Assembly: GCA_958496175.1 (NCBI GenBank)
Contig: OY292275.1
Coordinates: forward strand, 15,128,001-15,192,000
From: Sisyra terminalis
Taxonomy: Eukaryota > Arthropoda > Insecta > Neuroptera > Sisyridae
Direction: 5' to 3'
DNA: 64,000 nt
The notes under the pieces are model-generated. The model was not told where the DNA came from, searched no databases, and saw only the letters and a program-made list of their open reading frames with translations. Positions 1 to 13,000 of the stretch are shown in pieces. The position numbers and the translations under genes are program-made. The number at the start of each line of letters is the position of its first letter. Positions within the stretch are counted from its first letter, which is position 1.

Positions 1-945
1 TAAATTATTTAAAAATATTTTTCTCAACTGTTACAACTCCCTATGGAAAACAATTTTAGTTTTTTGAGTAGATACTCATATCACTAGGCAGAAATAAAGT
101 ACAGAGACGAAAGGTTCATATCAAGAATCGAATTCTAAAATCCCATAGACCAAAAAATCAGAAGTTTTAAATTTTTAAAATATTGTATATGTAATTTCGT
201 ACAAGAATTTACGTGCTACATAGAGACTGTAGGAAATTATGAAACCGATGTGAATTTTATGAGTATACAGTTCAAACGTTCTGCTGAAATAAAGTTGACT
301 ATTTTAATTGTTATAAATATTAAAAATTAGCACTGATAATTTATTTTGATTACTCATCAATTAATTTTTTCTTTCTTAAAGTGAAATTTCTATTATGCTA
401 CATTAAAATATTAAGTTCATTAATTTATTACCTCTTTAACATTTTTGTTATTTTTTATCTCACGCTGATATAGCAGTAGGCGCAGTAGGTATTGGTTAGT
501 ATGATTATATAATATCGCAAACCCAATTTAAATGTGGGACATATGTTTTCTTTGTTCTATATGTTTTACAGTTTTGTTTATTTTAGGGAATGGCATTCTA
601 TGTGCTGAAATTCACATCATTATGGGAGCAAAAACAAGAAATACCTATTAATAGAATCTGCTCAATGCCTCAAATTATTATTTCACATCTTTCAAACCAC
701 AAAGATTTCAAGGAAAACTTGCTCTTGAAATAATTTTCTTCTGCATTTCTCAAAGTGAAAATTCAACGTCCATAGCATAACCTTAAATTAGCCTTTACGG
801 TGAAGAAAACTACAAGACAAATTGCCAATTTTTTATGTCAACTTCTTCAATTATTTTGGCAGCAAAAACAATGAAAAATTGCACAAATTCAAAGCCAATA
901 TTTTGCAAATTCTTCACGATCGATTGAAAGAAAAATAAATCTTAC

Positions 946-1020
946 CGTTTTCTTCGTCTTCGGACAAGTGCAGCGCCAATTCCGGGTCGATTTCGAATTC
1001 TTTTTCCGCAATTTCAGTAG
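946..1020 (-). CDS. Giant muscle protein exon: acidic linker
   Basis: The exon is 75 nt (acceptor TATTTCTAG, donor AACG|GTAAGA). It completes the upstream codon as Ala and encodes TEIAEKEFEIDPELALHLSE followed by DEENG. It is highly acidic. Phase 1 at both ends allows it to be skipped without loss of frame. The gene continues left of the window. Confidence 0.88.
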
Positions 1021-4000
1021 CTAGAAATATTAAGAATATTGTGAGTGCAAATTTAGAGTTTTCTTGCGAGGAGTTCATGCGATAAGCCGAAAATTTCGGT
1101 TGGGAAAAGTCGGTCGGACGTTCACCTTTACTTTAGACCCCATGCATTAGTAATTTAATCGTTCTTTTAGTCACCTAAATAAATCTTACATGCAAATTTT
1201 ATTTCATTTCATTTTTACATTCAAAGCAAAAGAAAAAAAATCTTAACAAAATGATATAAGTAAGTATATGCCAAAGCTCTACATATCATTCAAATTCTTT
1301 TTATAGTTCAAACAATCTTTAGCTTAGTAATAAATTATGACTTAAAGTTTACGTAATAATATTTGTAACAACATTATAAGCAAATCATTGATATTCAATC
1401 GACAGCCTAATTGGCATTGGATTATTTTGGCAATGTTGCCTTAATTATCATCGATAGTACGGAAGAAGCAATAAACACTAGAAGATGACCTCATTTTTTT
1501 CAAATTTAAAATCGAAAATAGATAACGGAAATTGATAGATAACAATTTCGTTATACTCAACCTACATTTTGCTTAAAACAACCAAGACCGGAAATATGCA
1601 ATAAAAGTGCTGTTGATATTTAAAAAAAAAAGCGCTGATCTAAATGGACTTCATGGTCAAATTGGGATAATTTGCTTGAAAGTTTTGGCACATTTTTCCG
1701 AATTTTCACCCAAATTTATCAAGTTTCATGCATATTTTTCAAAAAAATATGTAAAACAGATTTGTTAAATTTTATATAATTGAATTGATTGGATTATTAG
1801 TTGAAAATTTGCCAAATGTGAAAAATTTTGTTATTTTTTCATTTTGACACAAACTTAATAAAAGCGTAACTGTATTCTTTATTTATCACGTCCAATAGTA
1901 AGATGAATCTAGTGATTGAAAAATTGGAAGTCAAGCTCCGGAAATTGTTGGAAAAGTACTATTTTTTGAGTCAAAATTTGAATCATGTACTCTTGGAAAA
2001 GAAAAAAGAAATTAATCAGACTAGGACAAGGATCGAGAACTTGGGACTCGCAACCCTTATGCGGCTCTTTAACCCAATAAACCCTTTAAAAACCCAATGG
2101 TTTTTTAAATGCCAAGTACTAAATTATACCATTTCAAAAAATTAAATAAAATAGCTTGCTAAAAGAATTGTTTCATACGTTGTAATAAATATGCACTTTA
2201 GTTGAAATAGTTTTTTTTTGTTTGTCATTTAGTGATAATAAACATGAGGTTCACATTTCCAAAAAAGAAATAAAATCCTTCCAAATTTGACTTTGCAAAT
2301 TGTAATTGAAAATCGTATTTGACTTTGTAATTCGACCTTTGGAGATGGACTGAAGATTTCAAGTTTCATTTCCCCAAAGTATCAGAATACCCTCATAATC
2401 AATTAAATATGTATGTTTTTGTATGTATGTCTTTCCCCAAAAAAATAAATATTTTGAATCCACTTCTATTTATTGATAGAAAAATAAGACAAAAATCAAA
2501 TGGTTAAATTGAGTCACATGTATAGAAACATTAAAGATGAAGTACGAATGGTCATCAGTAAGTTGGTAAAGAAAATTAATGGGATAAGTTACATTGAAAG
2601 AAGAAATAGATCCATATTGGATATTTTAGAATGAAAAATTCAAGAAAATAAAAGGGAAACAGAAGGAAATTTTGAGCTTCGTGGAAAAAAGTGAACTATC
2701 TCAACTTAAAGGACCTTGCCATGGACAGGCAGTGATGGCAAAAATTTAACCACTAAGAAAACTACATTTGCTAATTTATGTTATATTAAAGCATATGAAG
2801 CACATGAATGTAATATTTTGACAGTTTTAGCTTATATTTGACCAACAATAAAAAGCGTACAACCAATAATAATTTAGTTATTCGCGATAATGTACTACTA
2901 GAAACGAGAACTAACAAATTGCCTATCTCGTTCGTTTTCCTGTTATTTATTTTTCATAACTTCATCCAAAGTATATTTAAATTAAATTTAGGGGAATAAT
3001 ACTTTCTTTTGTTGATTCAACAACACTTGAATATATGAAATTGTAAAATTAAAAGTAAAAAACCCAAAAGAAAAAGCTTTTAGTATTTATTTATATGCTC
3101 TACAATAATACGCTCCGATATTATTAGGTATTGGGTTCGAATATCATAATGGATAAACTTTCAGAAATTTTCATTTTACAGATTTCTGTGAATCCTAGTA
3201 TTGAGAGAATTGTGAGGGGTAAAAGATAGTATGATTAAAATAGTAAAATACTGGAATCTGGGTTTACTTTATAGAGTTTGTTTATCATAATGTTTATACA
3301 GCTATGAAGTTGTCATTTTGTTGTTCTGTTATAACAAATGTGAGTGTTTATTTTCTAGAATTTATTGTCGTATCTCAAAAACAGGGAAATTCGAACCTCT
3401 TGAGTCGTTTAAAAGCTAAAATAAATAATTATTAAAAAATGAAGAAAGGACACTACATAAAGATGCAATAAAAATCTAGCAAAAAACGATTTAATTTTTT
3501 TTTCTTAGAACTTTTACCAGTTCACTAATTTTAACCCTTCTGGATTGTAAAACTACTCGATAGACCAGGGGTGGTTTCTCTACTTTTTTACTTTTTTTCT
3601 GAGATGATTCTGCAATGAGTTTTGCTGTTAATGCGGATATACCTTTTTCCGAAGGATCACCGGAAATGACGTCGTAATAGCGGAGTTTAAAATATTTTTC
3701 TACGAAAATTTCAGAAATGCTTTGTCAAAAGTGTATGTTTAAGACAGTAAAAAGTTAAAATAAAATATTATATTTAAATATGGGGAAAAAAAATGTTGAA
3801 AATTGGCCATTTTCCCCCGATTAAATCCATGTTACCCCTTAAATATGTATTTGATTTTCATTTAACCCATTTTTCGAAGTCGATTGTATATGAATAAGAA
3901 AAATTATTCACACCAGTATTTAATTTTACCACCCCTGCAATGGACAAATGAAGTCCTATAACTATTTGGGGTCTTGAATCAACTAACCATCAAATCACTG

Positions 4001-7000
4001 ACAAAATTTACCCCAACCAATTTTACTGTTATACAATAAAAATCAAAATATTATTACAATTTTTTTATATGATTTGTAAATAATGTTTGGAATTCGGACT
4101 ATTGTACTTGGCTCGAATCCGATATATTTTATTTTGTGAAATCTAGGATTTTATGATTTACAACTTGTTTGATAATAATACAGCTAACTGTTCTCAAATC
4201 AAACAGTGTAAATATTGGCAACGATTTCGATCGTTCGATCTAAAATTGTAGAAATAATAATAATAATGTGATTCCATTAAAATTCCTTAAATTATTCATA
4301 AACGATCATAAAATTTGATCGGGACAAGAGAAGTGAGAAGGACGAAATAACAAACGTTCAGTACATATGTTTGTAATGTAAGATTGCAATGAGGGAAAAA
4401 TTTCAACGAAGAAAAATAGTGTTTTTCTTTTAGATTTCGAAAAAGTCATACGTCTATTTTGGGGCCGGGCAAAGAGTCGTAAATCATCGATGATTCACAA
4501 AATTTCGAACACCCCGTAACTATGTTATGAGCACGCATGGAACACAGGTTGGGAGAAGGTGGAATTACGAGGGCGTATTGCAGTTGTACCTTTAAATATT
4601 CGTTTCTATTTTCGGCTTCGAAAATTCGAACGAATTTTTACCACGCGACAACGCAAAAATATACAAACCGGACAGATTTGTTAAAAATAATATTTTTATA
4701 CGTTTTGATTTTGTCTCTTTGTTATAAAATATAAAAGACAATTTGACGGTTTTTTCTCGTGAAATTAATATATTTTTCTTATTTTTCACGAAAATTTGTT
4801 TTGGCACCGGCGAGCTTTCGCGTGAGACGCTTTGAATGAGCATGTAACGGATGCCAACGTTTACAAGATGAGGAATCGTTTTGAAATTTGGAGTTAATCA
4901 TGGATATTTTTAAAATGTTAGCAATTATATTCTTTGATAGTATGACGAACGGAAGCCAAATCAAACTTATTGCTACGATTTACGTGACTAACAGCTGCAT
5001 TTGTTTTACATTTTTCCTGATAAAATATTATCATTTTTTCATTCCGAAATTCATTCTGTTATTGCCCATCACAAAATGCATTTTCTACGGCGAGTTATGC
5101 AGATTTTTATTTTAAGACACCTTTTCGAGGTTAGAAAAAGTATTTTTAGAATCTGTGACGGATTTTCCACTTAGTTTTTGCTCGAAAATAAACACAAACA
5201 CCTGTGTTGCGAGACTGACAACGTTTTCAAAGCATATTCCAACCAGATTCCTGTATGTTCCATTTCCAATTGAAAATTTCAAATATTTAAGATTGGCACT
5301 TATTATTCTTAATTTTCAACTACGCATTACCAGTTTTCCCAGAGTTAAGAGTATAACAATTGAAAGATAAATTCAAGGAAAATTATTTGTTTATTTTGAT
5401 TGTAAAAATCAAACATTTCATTTTGGTGTTCAACAAAATATTGAAATATTCTACAATGTTGTCAGACGAGAGTAGGCTGAAAAAAGTTTGACTAGATTTT
5501 CATAATTATTTACATAGATTCATAGATTTGACAGTATTAAATTTAGTAAATGTTCCAGTTTTTTTTTAGTAATATAAACATCTTATAGCAAATTCATGAT
5601 AAGAAATTATATTAGAGGAATATTAAATGATATTAATCAAACTCATTTGTAGATTGGGATACAATATGTACCCTTTTCGATAAATATATGTTGATCTATA
5701 ATTCTTTTACAGCAGCAAGAAGTAGGCAATAAATATATTCAAATTATAATGGTATAGTAGTTGGTAGGTTTGATAGTTTCAAACAGAACTGTAGAGCCGG
5801 AGTTGGGAGTCAAAGGGTCGAAAACTTTGGAGAAGAAAATGCCGGAGCTTAAATATATATATTTTTAAACAACTTCTTCAATGTAAACCTTTCTTGACTA
5901 AATTCAAGAGTTTTATTGAAATTGCAGAAAAAGGGGGTTCAAAATCTAGAATCCACCATATTTGATCGTATAGCATAGAGATTATCATTTCCCGACTTCA
6001 AATCTGTGAAATAAATCGTAAAAAATAGAAGAAGTAAATCTAATTGGTGAAAAGCTAAATTTGGAATGTGAAACAGTGACGAATTGTACGTTTCGCTGCC
6101 CGCGGCCGACCGCAAGTTTCTCGCCCCCTATTGGTATCATTAGTCAAGAAAACTGGTAAGAAGTTAAATACTTTTAAAAATTTTATATTTTCATTTTCAA
6201 AAAAGCATTCTTTTTGTTATTTAGAATGCTAAATCTTTCATGAAATTATTAATGTCAATATGCCGCCCAGGGCTATCCCCCCTAAACTGTGAAAAAAACT
6301 ATATTTATTTTCCTAAAAGGTAAATTATACATTTTAAAATATTGAATTTAATTTGGCAAATTAATATCATTACTTCTGTCATAGTCTACTGGTGGTCGAG
6401 TGGTTAAAGTGGCCACTCCTAAACTGGTAGATGCTGGGTTCGATTCTCGCATCGAGCAAATTTTCAATATTTCATGATGCGGTTTTTAATTAATCCTAGA
6501 GTCGTTAAAAACCCAGCGGTGATAAACCGACGCAAAATAACAAAAAATCACTACTGCTATAGAGAAATTCAGCGTAACATCAATACAGACAATACTTTTA
6601 TTAATTTTTTCTTCGTACAGTGGCGAAGAAAGGTGCTTTTGTCTGCTATACTCGTCACATCTATAGAACAGGTGTGTTATATGATAGTGCTAGAACTATA
6701 TAAATTTTGCCAATATTTGATATTATCTTTAATATGAGACAAAGTAGTGTTGTAAATAGTAGTAGCTGCTAATTCTTTTCTCTCTTTCTTTCTTTCTCAC
6801 GCATTCTTGCTTGCTCAACTTCATTCAAATGAGAGTGACAAAATTTTATTGTATTGATAAATAATTGATTATACATCGAAAGTAAACCCATTTTTTCTTA
6901 AATATCAAATTAAATTAATTTGGTCAAGGCGATTTTTTTTTTCATTAAAAAACTACTCTAATCAATAACGCACACCACTATTATTAAATTTATGCAATTG

Positions 7001-10000
7001 TTTCTGTTTCTTGCTAAAAATCTATTCGTTACGAAATTCTAACAATAAACAATATTAATTAGTAAGTAATTATTATTTTAACCTGTAACTTTTCGTGAAA
7101 TAATCACAACCTAACATTGATAAACCTGACTAGTAACTTCCCGTGAATTATGCACAGTCTAGCACTGAAAAATGGCAAAAATTGGCAACTGAATGAAAAC
7201 AAAATGATAGTTGAAACCATGTCAACAATCAACTAGTTCAAATTTGACACAATGAATGTTTTTCACTCACATGTAAGTCTTAACAATCTTTGTTCTCTGT
7301 TTTCACCGACATACGTGCAAATAACATATTTTTGTCTAATATTATTAAAATAACATTTAATTTACGAGAAAACAGTTCCTATTGGATGTTGTAAAAGAAA
7401 AACTGGAAGAATTCAAGTACAAATTAACAAGAAACAATTCTTTAATTGTTAAAAAGACGAATAGACTACTCTGAACTGAAGCACCTTATCATGGAAAGGC
7501 AGCGTTGAAAAAAGGAGTACAGTTTTTTTTTTAAACATCTATACATTCGATTACGGCACAAAAAATTAAATAAATACTAAAAACTTTTATTTGAAATTCT
7601 ACCAAATAATCAATTATACAAAATTAGAAACATGAATACAAAAGTAAAACATAAATTGTGAGATATTTTTACATTCTCCACTTAAATTTTAAAAATATTT
7701 TCTTTTTAAATTTGGCATTTAATTTAGAGATCAACTTTGCCAAAAGTTTCTTTCCATAAAACATATGTGCTTTTAATATTTTCTCTTCAGTAATGACGAC
7801 CAAACCAAGTTTTAATACAACTTGGTAATTTCTTTAATTGACATATAAAAACGAAATCATTATGGGTGACTATGAATGTATGTATTAATTTTATGATCCA
7901 TGACAAATCTTGTGAATTTGTCTTTATTTCATTTGATTAATTTTACTTTTTATCGAAATATTGGTGGTATGAATTTATTTTTACTTTTAATGAGCCATTA
8001 TTATTTCAGTTTGACTGTTTTATTGTTTAACATAACAGTCGAATGGACTAAAAAGGTATTTTTAAAGTTTTTACAAATATGCTGTAATGGAAATTTTTGG
8101 AAAATTTTGGCATTACTTTGGCCAAAAAATCTTTCGTATGTTATTATTCTTGGCGATTACTTGATGAAAATATAAAATCAGTTTACTTTCTTCTTTTAGT
8201 TTCTATTTCTTCGTTTTATATTTCATTTTCATGAAACGAAAGGATTTGATTGGATTTCTATTGTCGTCCAAATTTATAATAAACGATCATATAAATTATT
8301 GTAAACAGAGTGAAAGACAAACCACAGCTTTTACTAAAATACATTTTTTGGCAGCGGTCGCCTGTTTATTAAATTGCAACAAGTTTAATGCAAATGTTTG
8401 GATCATTAAAATATTTTTAAGGAACAAATAGTGTTTGCTCATTGAACCAAAGAGGAAGCTAATATTTGTTGGATGTGGTCAAATTTTTCAAAATCTATTT
8501 ACTTTGAACCTTGTTTTCCACTTGGATATTGCGCCTGGTAACACACTTAAGATGAGATGAGGCTATGTGACAAGGGATACGGATGCTGAATCAAACAACT
8601 GGTCCATTTATAAAATTTTTGGCAAGAGATTCGAAGAAATTTCTACAGATACATTATCCTTTAGGTACATAAATATCGCACTTGTAACCCCCTTTTCCGA
8701 TTAAATTAGAGCGTGGGCGTGAAAAATAAATGCATAAATTTCAGTAAACATTTTGCCGGATTTTAAGGAAAATACTAACTTAAAATATAAAACATGAAAA
8801 ATTCATGAAAAATTCAATAAAAATATGCCTTCGCCAAGGTAACGCTCATAGATTGAGATATGGCAGATATTTCAGTTTTCAGAAAAAATTAAAAAAAAAA
8901 ACAGTTTCCAAATTTTTCATAAAATTCTTAAATAAGGTCAACTTTTTGAGAGTTTACATTTAACAATATAAAAGCATTCCCTTTAATATTATTAGCTTTG
9001 CCCCAATAAAATTGATTTAAATTTTATGAGCGATTAACGGTTTTTATGAAGCACAAATTCTTTTGAAATTTGCAGTGTAAACACAAAACAAACTTGATTA
9101 AGTGGTCAATTTCTTTTGAAAAATCAAAAAATAATAACTAATTTCGTAATTCTTTGATAATAAACAATTCTAATTTTGTGTACAAATAAACCATTTTAAT
9201 GATTATTTCCCCATACATCACAGATACATTTTCATCACAACTTTTATAGAATGTAAAATTCAAAACGCCAATTGAATTTCAGCTTTAATAAACTTTTCAA
9301 AAAAAAATATTATGAATTTGTCAATAATTCTTACTTCATCAGGTGCATGTTTTTGGTCACTTTCGGCACAGTAGTAATACTTCATAATTCTCAATTCTTA
9401 TGATTGCCTAAGAACATTTAAATAGCTTCTTATGAAATTGATCTTAGATGTAATATTGATACAGTTTTCATTTTATAAATTATCGATTGAATTTTTCATG
9501 TTTTATATTTTAATATCACCAAGCATTCTCTTCATATTAAATTTAGGTTCACTGTAGGCATTTTCAATACTTGGTGATTTTCACCACTTTGGTCATTATA
9601 AAATAAAAATATTAAATGTGAAATAGTAAATGCGAAATGAATTTCACGGAAAAATGGTCAAGCCTTGCCTAATACGGCCCGCAGATCACAGTTTGATCAT
9701 CTTTGGCTTAGAATCTTAGCTTTTAAAAACCAAAATTTATTTAATTTAAAATTTGAAATCACCATATTTTTTTAAAATCATATAATAGTTTAATATCAAA
9801 ATAATATTTATTAAGGGACGCTGATATAGAAATTACTTTCCCAATGATCCTAGCACTAGGGCTAAGTACAGAAAGAAACACTGAAGTGAAAATTAAAAAA
9901 AAAAATTATAGGAAAATTCAAACAAATGCTAAATTTCATACAGAAGAAAAAAATGGTTTTTAAATAATAATTTTGGGCAATAATTTGATGCTATTTACAA

Positions 10001-13000
10001 ATTAATTTTAATAAAGGTTTAATTAAACGAATGTTAATTTTGAAAATTAAAAAAATAATAGTAATCTATTTTGAAAATGGTTTAAATCTGCTCCAATATT
10101 ATTTCTGAACTAAATAGTTAAAGCAATATATTACTTTGGTTTTACAACTAAAAATGTATCATATTTAATAGTTCCATTTCTATTTTTTGATGTAAACGCA
10201 TAATTTGATAAACTTATGAATCGCTATATTCATAAATCTTAAGGTAAAATATTATGTTGTTCTTGAAATAGATTTAAACCACTCTTAAAATAAATTGGTA
10301 TATTAATTAGAAAAATAAATTAATGTTAAATATTTATCTACATTTATCATGCCAAAAACTTACACTGTAAAATGTGAGAGGCAAATCCATATCCAGAATC
10401 CAAGTCTGTACATTCTAATAAAAGAATATTTTGAGCAACAATTCAATTATCTGGATTAATGGCTTTTATAAATTAATATATTAACCACTTCAAATTAATA
10501 TGTATGAAGTGGTAAGATTTAATATTTTAGTAAAAATAACTAATCAAATTGTTGCTTGTTTGAAAAATAAGGAGTGCATAATGAAAAAAGAGAAAATGCA
10601 TTGCAAGATAAGCTTTAATTGTTGTACAATAAAAGTTTCTCCTTACCAAAAATCTACATAGTTATCTATATAAATAAGAGAACAGTTAAAAAATAAATAA
10701 AACTTTAACAAAGAAAATATTAATTTGTTCATGAAAAAAGAAATGCATTTGACTGTGTAATGTTAAATTTCTTTTTTTTTTAACAAACAAAAAATGTTCT
10801 TGTGAAAAGAAATTTACACAAAATTGTCTTATTATGATTTCTTCAATAAATACGTAAAAATGCACTCAAAAATTTATGGCACAGTGAAAGAGAAAAATTT
10901 GCATTTCAAAAGCATACATATTTTTTTTTAATTACATACATATACGAGTAATATTGTAATAAATATGATTAAAAGCTTACAAAATTTCGCTACAAAAAGC
11001 TCTTAGTTTTTAGAATTTTTCGTTTCCATTTTTATATTATCCCATTTTTACAAAGTTTTATTTTATTTATTAATACAAATAAATTAGTTCTTATCTTCCA
11101 TCACCACTTTGTATTTGTCCCAATTCATTCCATTTTGTGTGTTTTATGTGCTTTGAAAATTTTTAAATATAAGAAGAGCGGCGCTCACCTGACACCTGGA
11201 GGGTGGCAGACGTACTGACGGTTCCGAGGTGGTTGGTGGCGGTGCAGTTGTAAGTTCCGGCATCCCCTTCAAGATAATCAACTTTCAGTGATGAAAATTC
11301 ACCCGGAAAAATCTTAACTTACCAGGAAAAGCTTTCGGAATTGTTAGGCGGCACACGCCGTTTCTAAATCCTACATGATAGTCGTTACAATTGGCTATAA
11401 TACGTCCGTTTTTCGACCATATTATATTTGGTTGCGGTTCTGCTTGGGCAATGCATTCAAAACGAGCAGTATGTCCATTTAAGACGGCAATATCGCGTAA
11501 AGGCTAAATTTATTTCAAAGAGTAATTAAAGAAAATTAAAAATAGAAACAGATTTCAATACGAACTGTGATGAAAGATGGAGCTTTTTCGGGCTGATCCA
11601 AGTGTCGTTGATGTCCTGGCGTTGTTCTTCCGGGCGTACTTGGAGTAGTTGAAGGGGATTCCATCCCTAAACAAAAATGCCGAAACTCAATACCTGTAGT
11701 TAATAACTTAAAATTTCACAACAAAAATACTAACATTAAATAACATTGAATTTTGCACAATAACCACTTAACTACTACAAAGCTATCAAAATAGAGTATA
11801 TATTACAATAATGGGGTAATATATTTTAAACTTAAACAAACAATGATCAACGGTTAGTTTTTATACAGAATAGATGGAATAGATATTATAAAGTTCATAA
11901 ATTACAACAATGAATAATTTCTTTTTCTTTGCCGGAGCGGCGCCCGTTTTAAATCATAATTCATAACTGTGTAAGCAACCTGGACAATACTTGAAATAAG
12001 CAGCTAAGTGGTTAAAAGCAAGTAAGTAATCGCAACGAAAATTATTTTGGAGATATATTTGAAATAATTAATTGGTAACCCTGTTAAAAAAGTCAATTTT
12101 GGAATATTTAATTTCAAATTTGCGGTTCTTTCAAGTGGATAAAACAGTTTTGATTGGGTGCTGTAATTGTAAGTACATTTAAAGCAGAGGTGGGCAAACG
12201 GACGATCGCGAATAGGTCGACAATCGATCGCAGATATTTTAAATAACTTTTTAGGTAAATTTCAAATATTTTAATTGAAAATGTGTATTAAAAATTTAAT
12301 AGACAATAGTACACATCTATTCTTCAACAGATTGTACCAAATAGTGCCCCTTATACTACCTTCTATTCATTCTCTCTTTAAATTTGTTTTTTTAATGTAA
12401 TCCATTTTTCGAAGTCAATCGCGAATAAATAAGAAAAATATTATTGATCATACTAGTATTAACCATGTCCACACCTGATTTAAAATGAACCATTTCTCTA
12501 AAACTTAAAATTATATAATTTACTTCCGTTTTAAATGAAAAATGGAAAACAAAGTTGTGGTGAGAAAAAGTACAAGTAGTATCAATAAAAATAGTACTGC
12601 TTTAATAGTTTCAGCAGGGGTGGTATAAAGGGGTGGGCAAGACGGGCAATTGTCCGGGGTGCCAAATTGAAAAGGGACCGAATCAGAAATAATTTTTTTT
12701 CGCTATTTTTAGTTTCATTTGTAGAGCAAATTTGTACAAATATATTATTATAAAAAAGGGCGACAAAATTTGATTTTCCCGTGACGCTCTAAACCCTAGA
12801 ACTGTCCCTGGGTTTTATTAAAAGTCATTTTTACCCAAAATCCTGGTAAATCCACATTCAAAATTAAATTTTTCACCACTTTTTTGACAGGATTGATATG
12901 ATGGTATAGAAAAAATTGGTAAAAATTTTCGTAGCAAAAATGTTTAACTTATTTTTTCCATATTAATTTTAAACCATCCAAAAATATTTGAAAAAAAAAA

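Larger units (their letters stand above)
1021..11188 (-). other. 10.2-kb intron of the giant muscle gene
   Basis: No further exon could be supported here on either strand. It holds a hAT-like MITE (3566-3937), a tRNA-derived SINE (6384-6550), part of a GC-rich repeat related to 43.05 kb (about 6090-6290), two reverse-transcriptase relics (about 2500-2740 and 7380-7510) and a decayed hammerhead-like motif (about 9320-9345). A stretch at 4440-5400 is richer in CG dinucleotides than its surroundings and could be regulatory. The rest is AT-rich sequence in which I see nothing. Confidence 0.6.

Noticed and set aside
4888..5115. A 75-codon open frame with two hydrophobic stretches
   Set aside because: No homology recognised, no splice or promoter context, and hydrophobic codons are expected from AT-rich sequence.
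6384..6460. A functional tRNA gene
   Set aside because: A and B boxes are present but the cloverleaf is not closed, and the same unit plus tail recurs twice, so it is a SINE.
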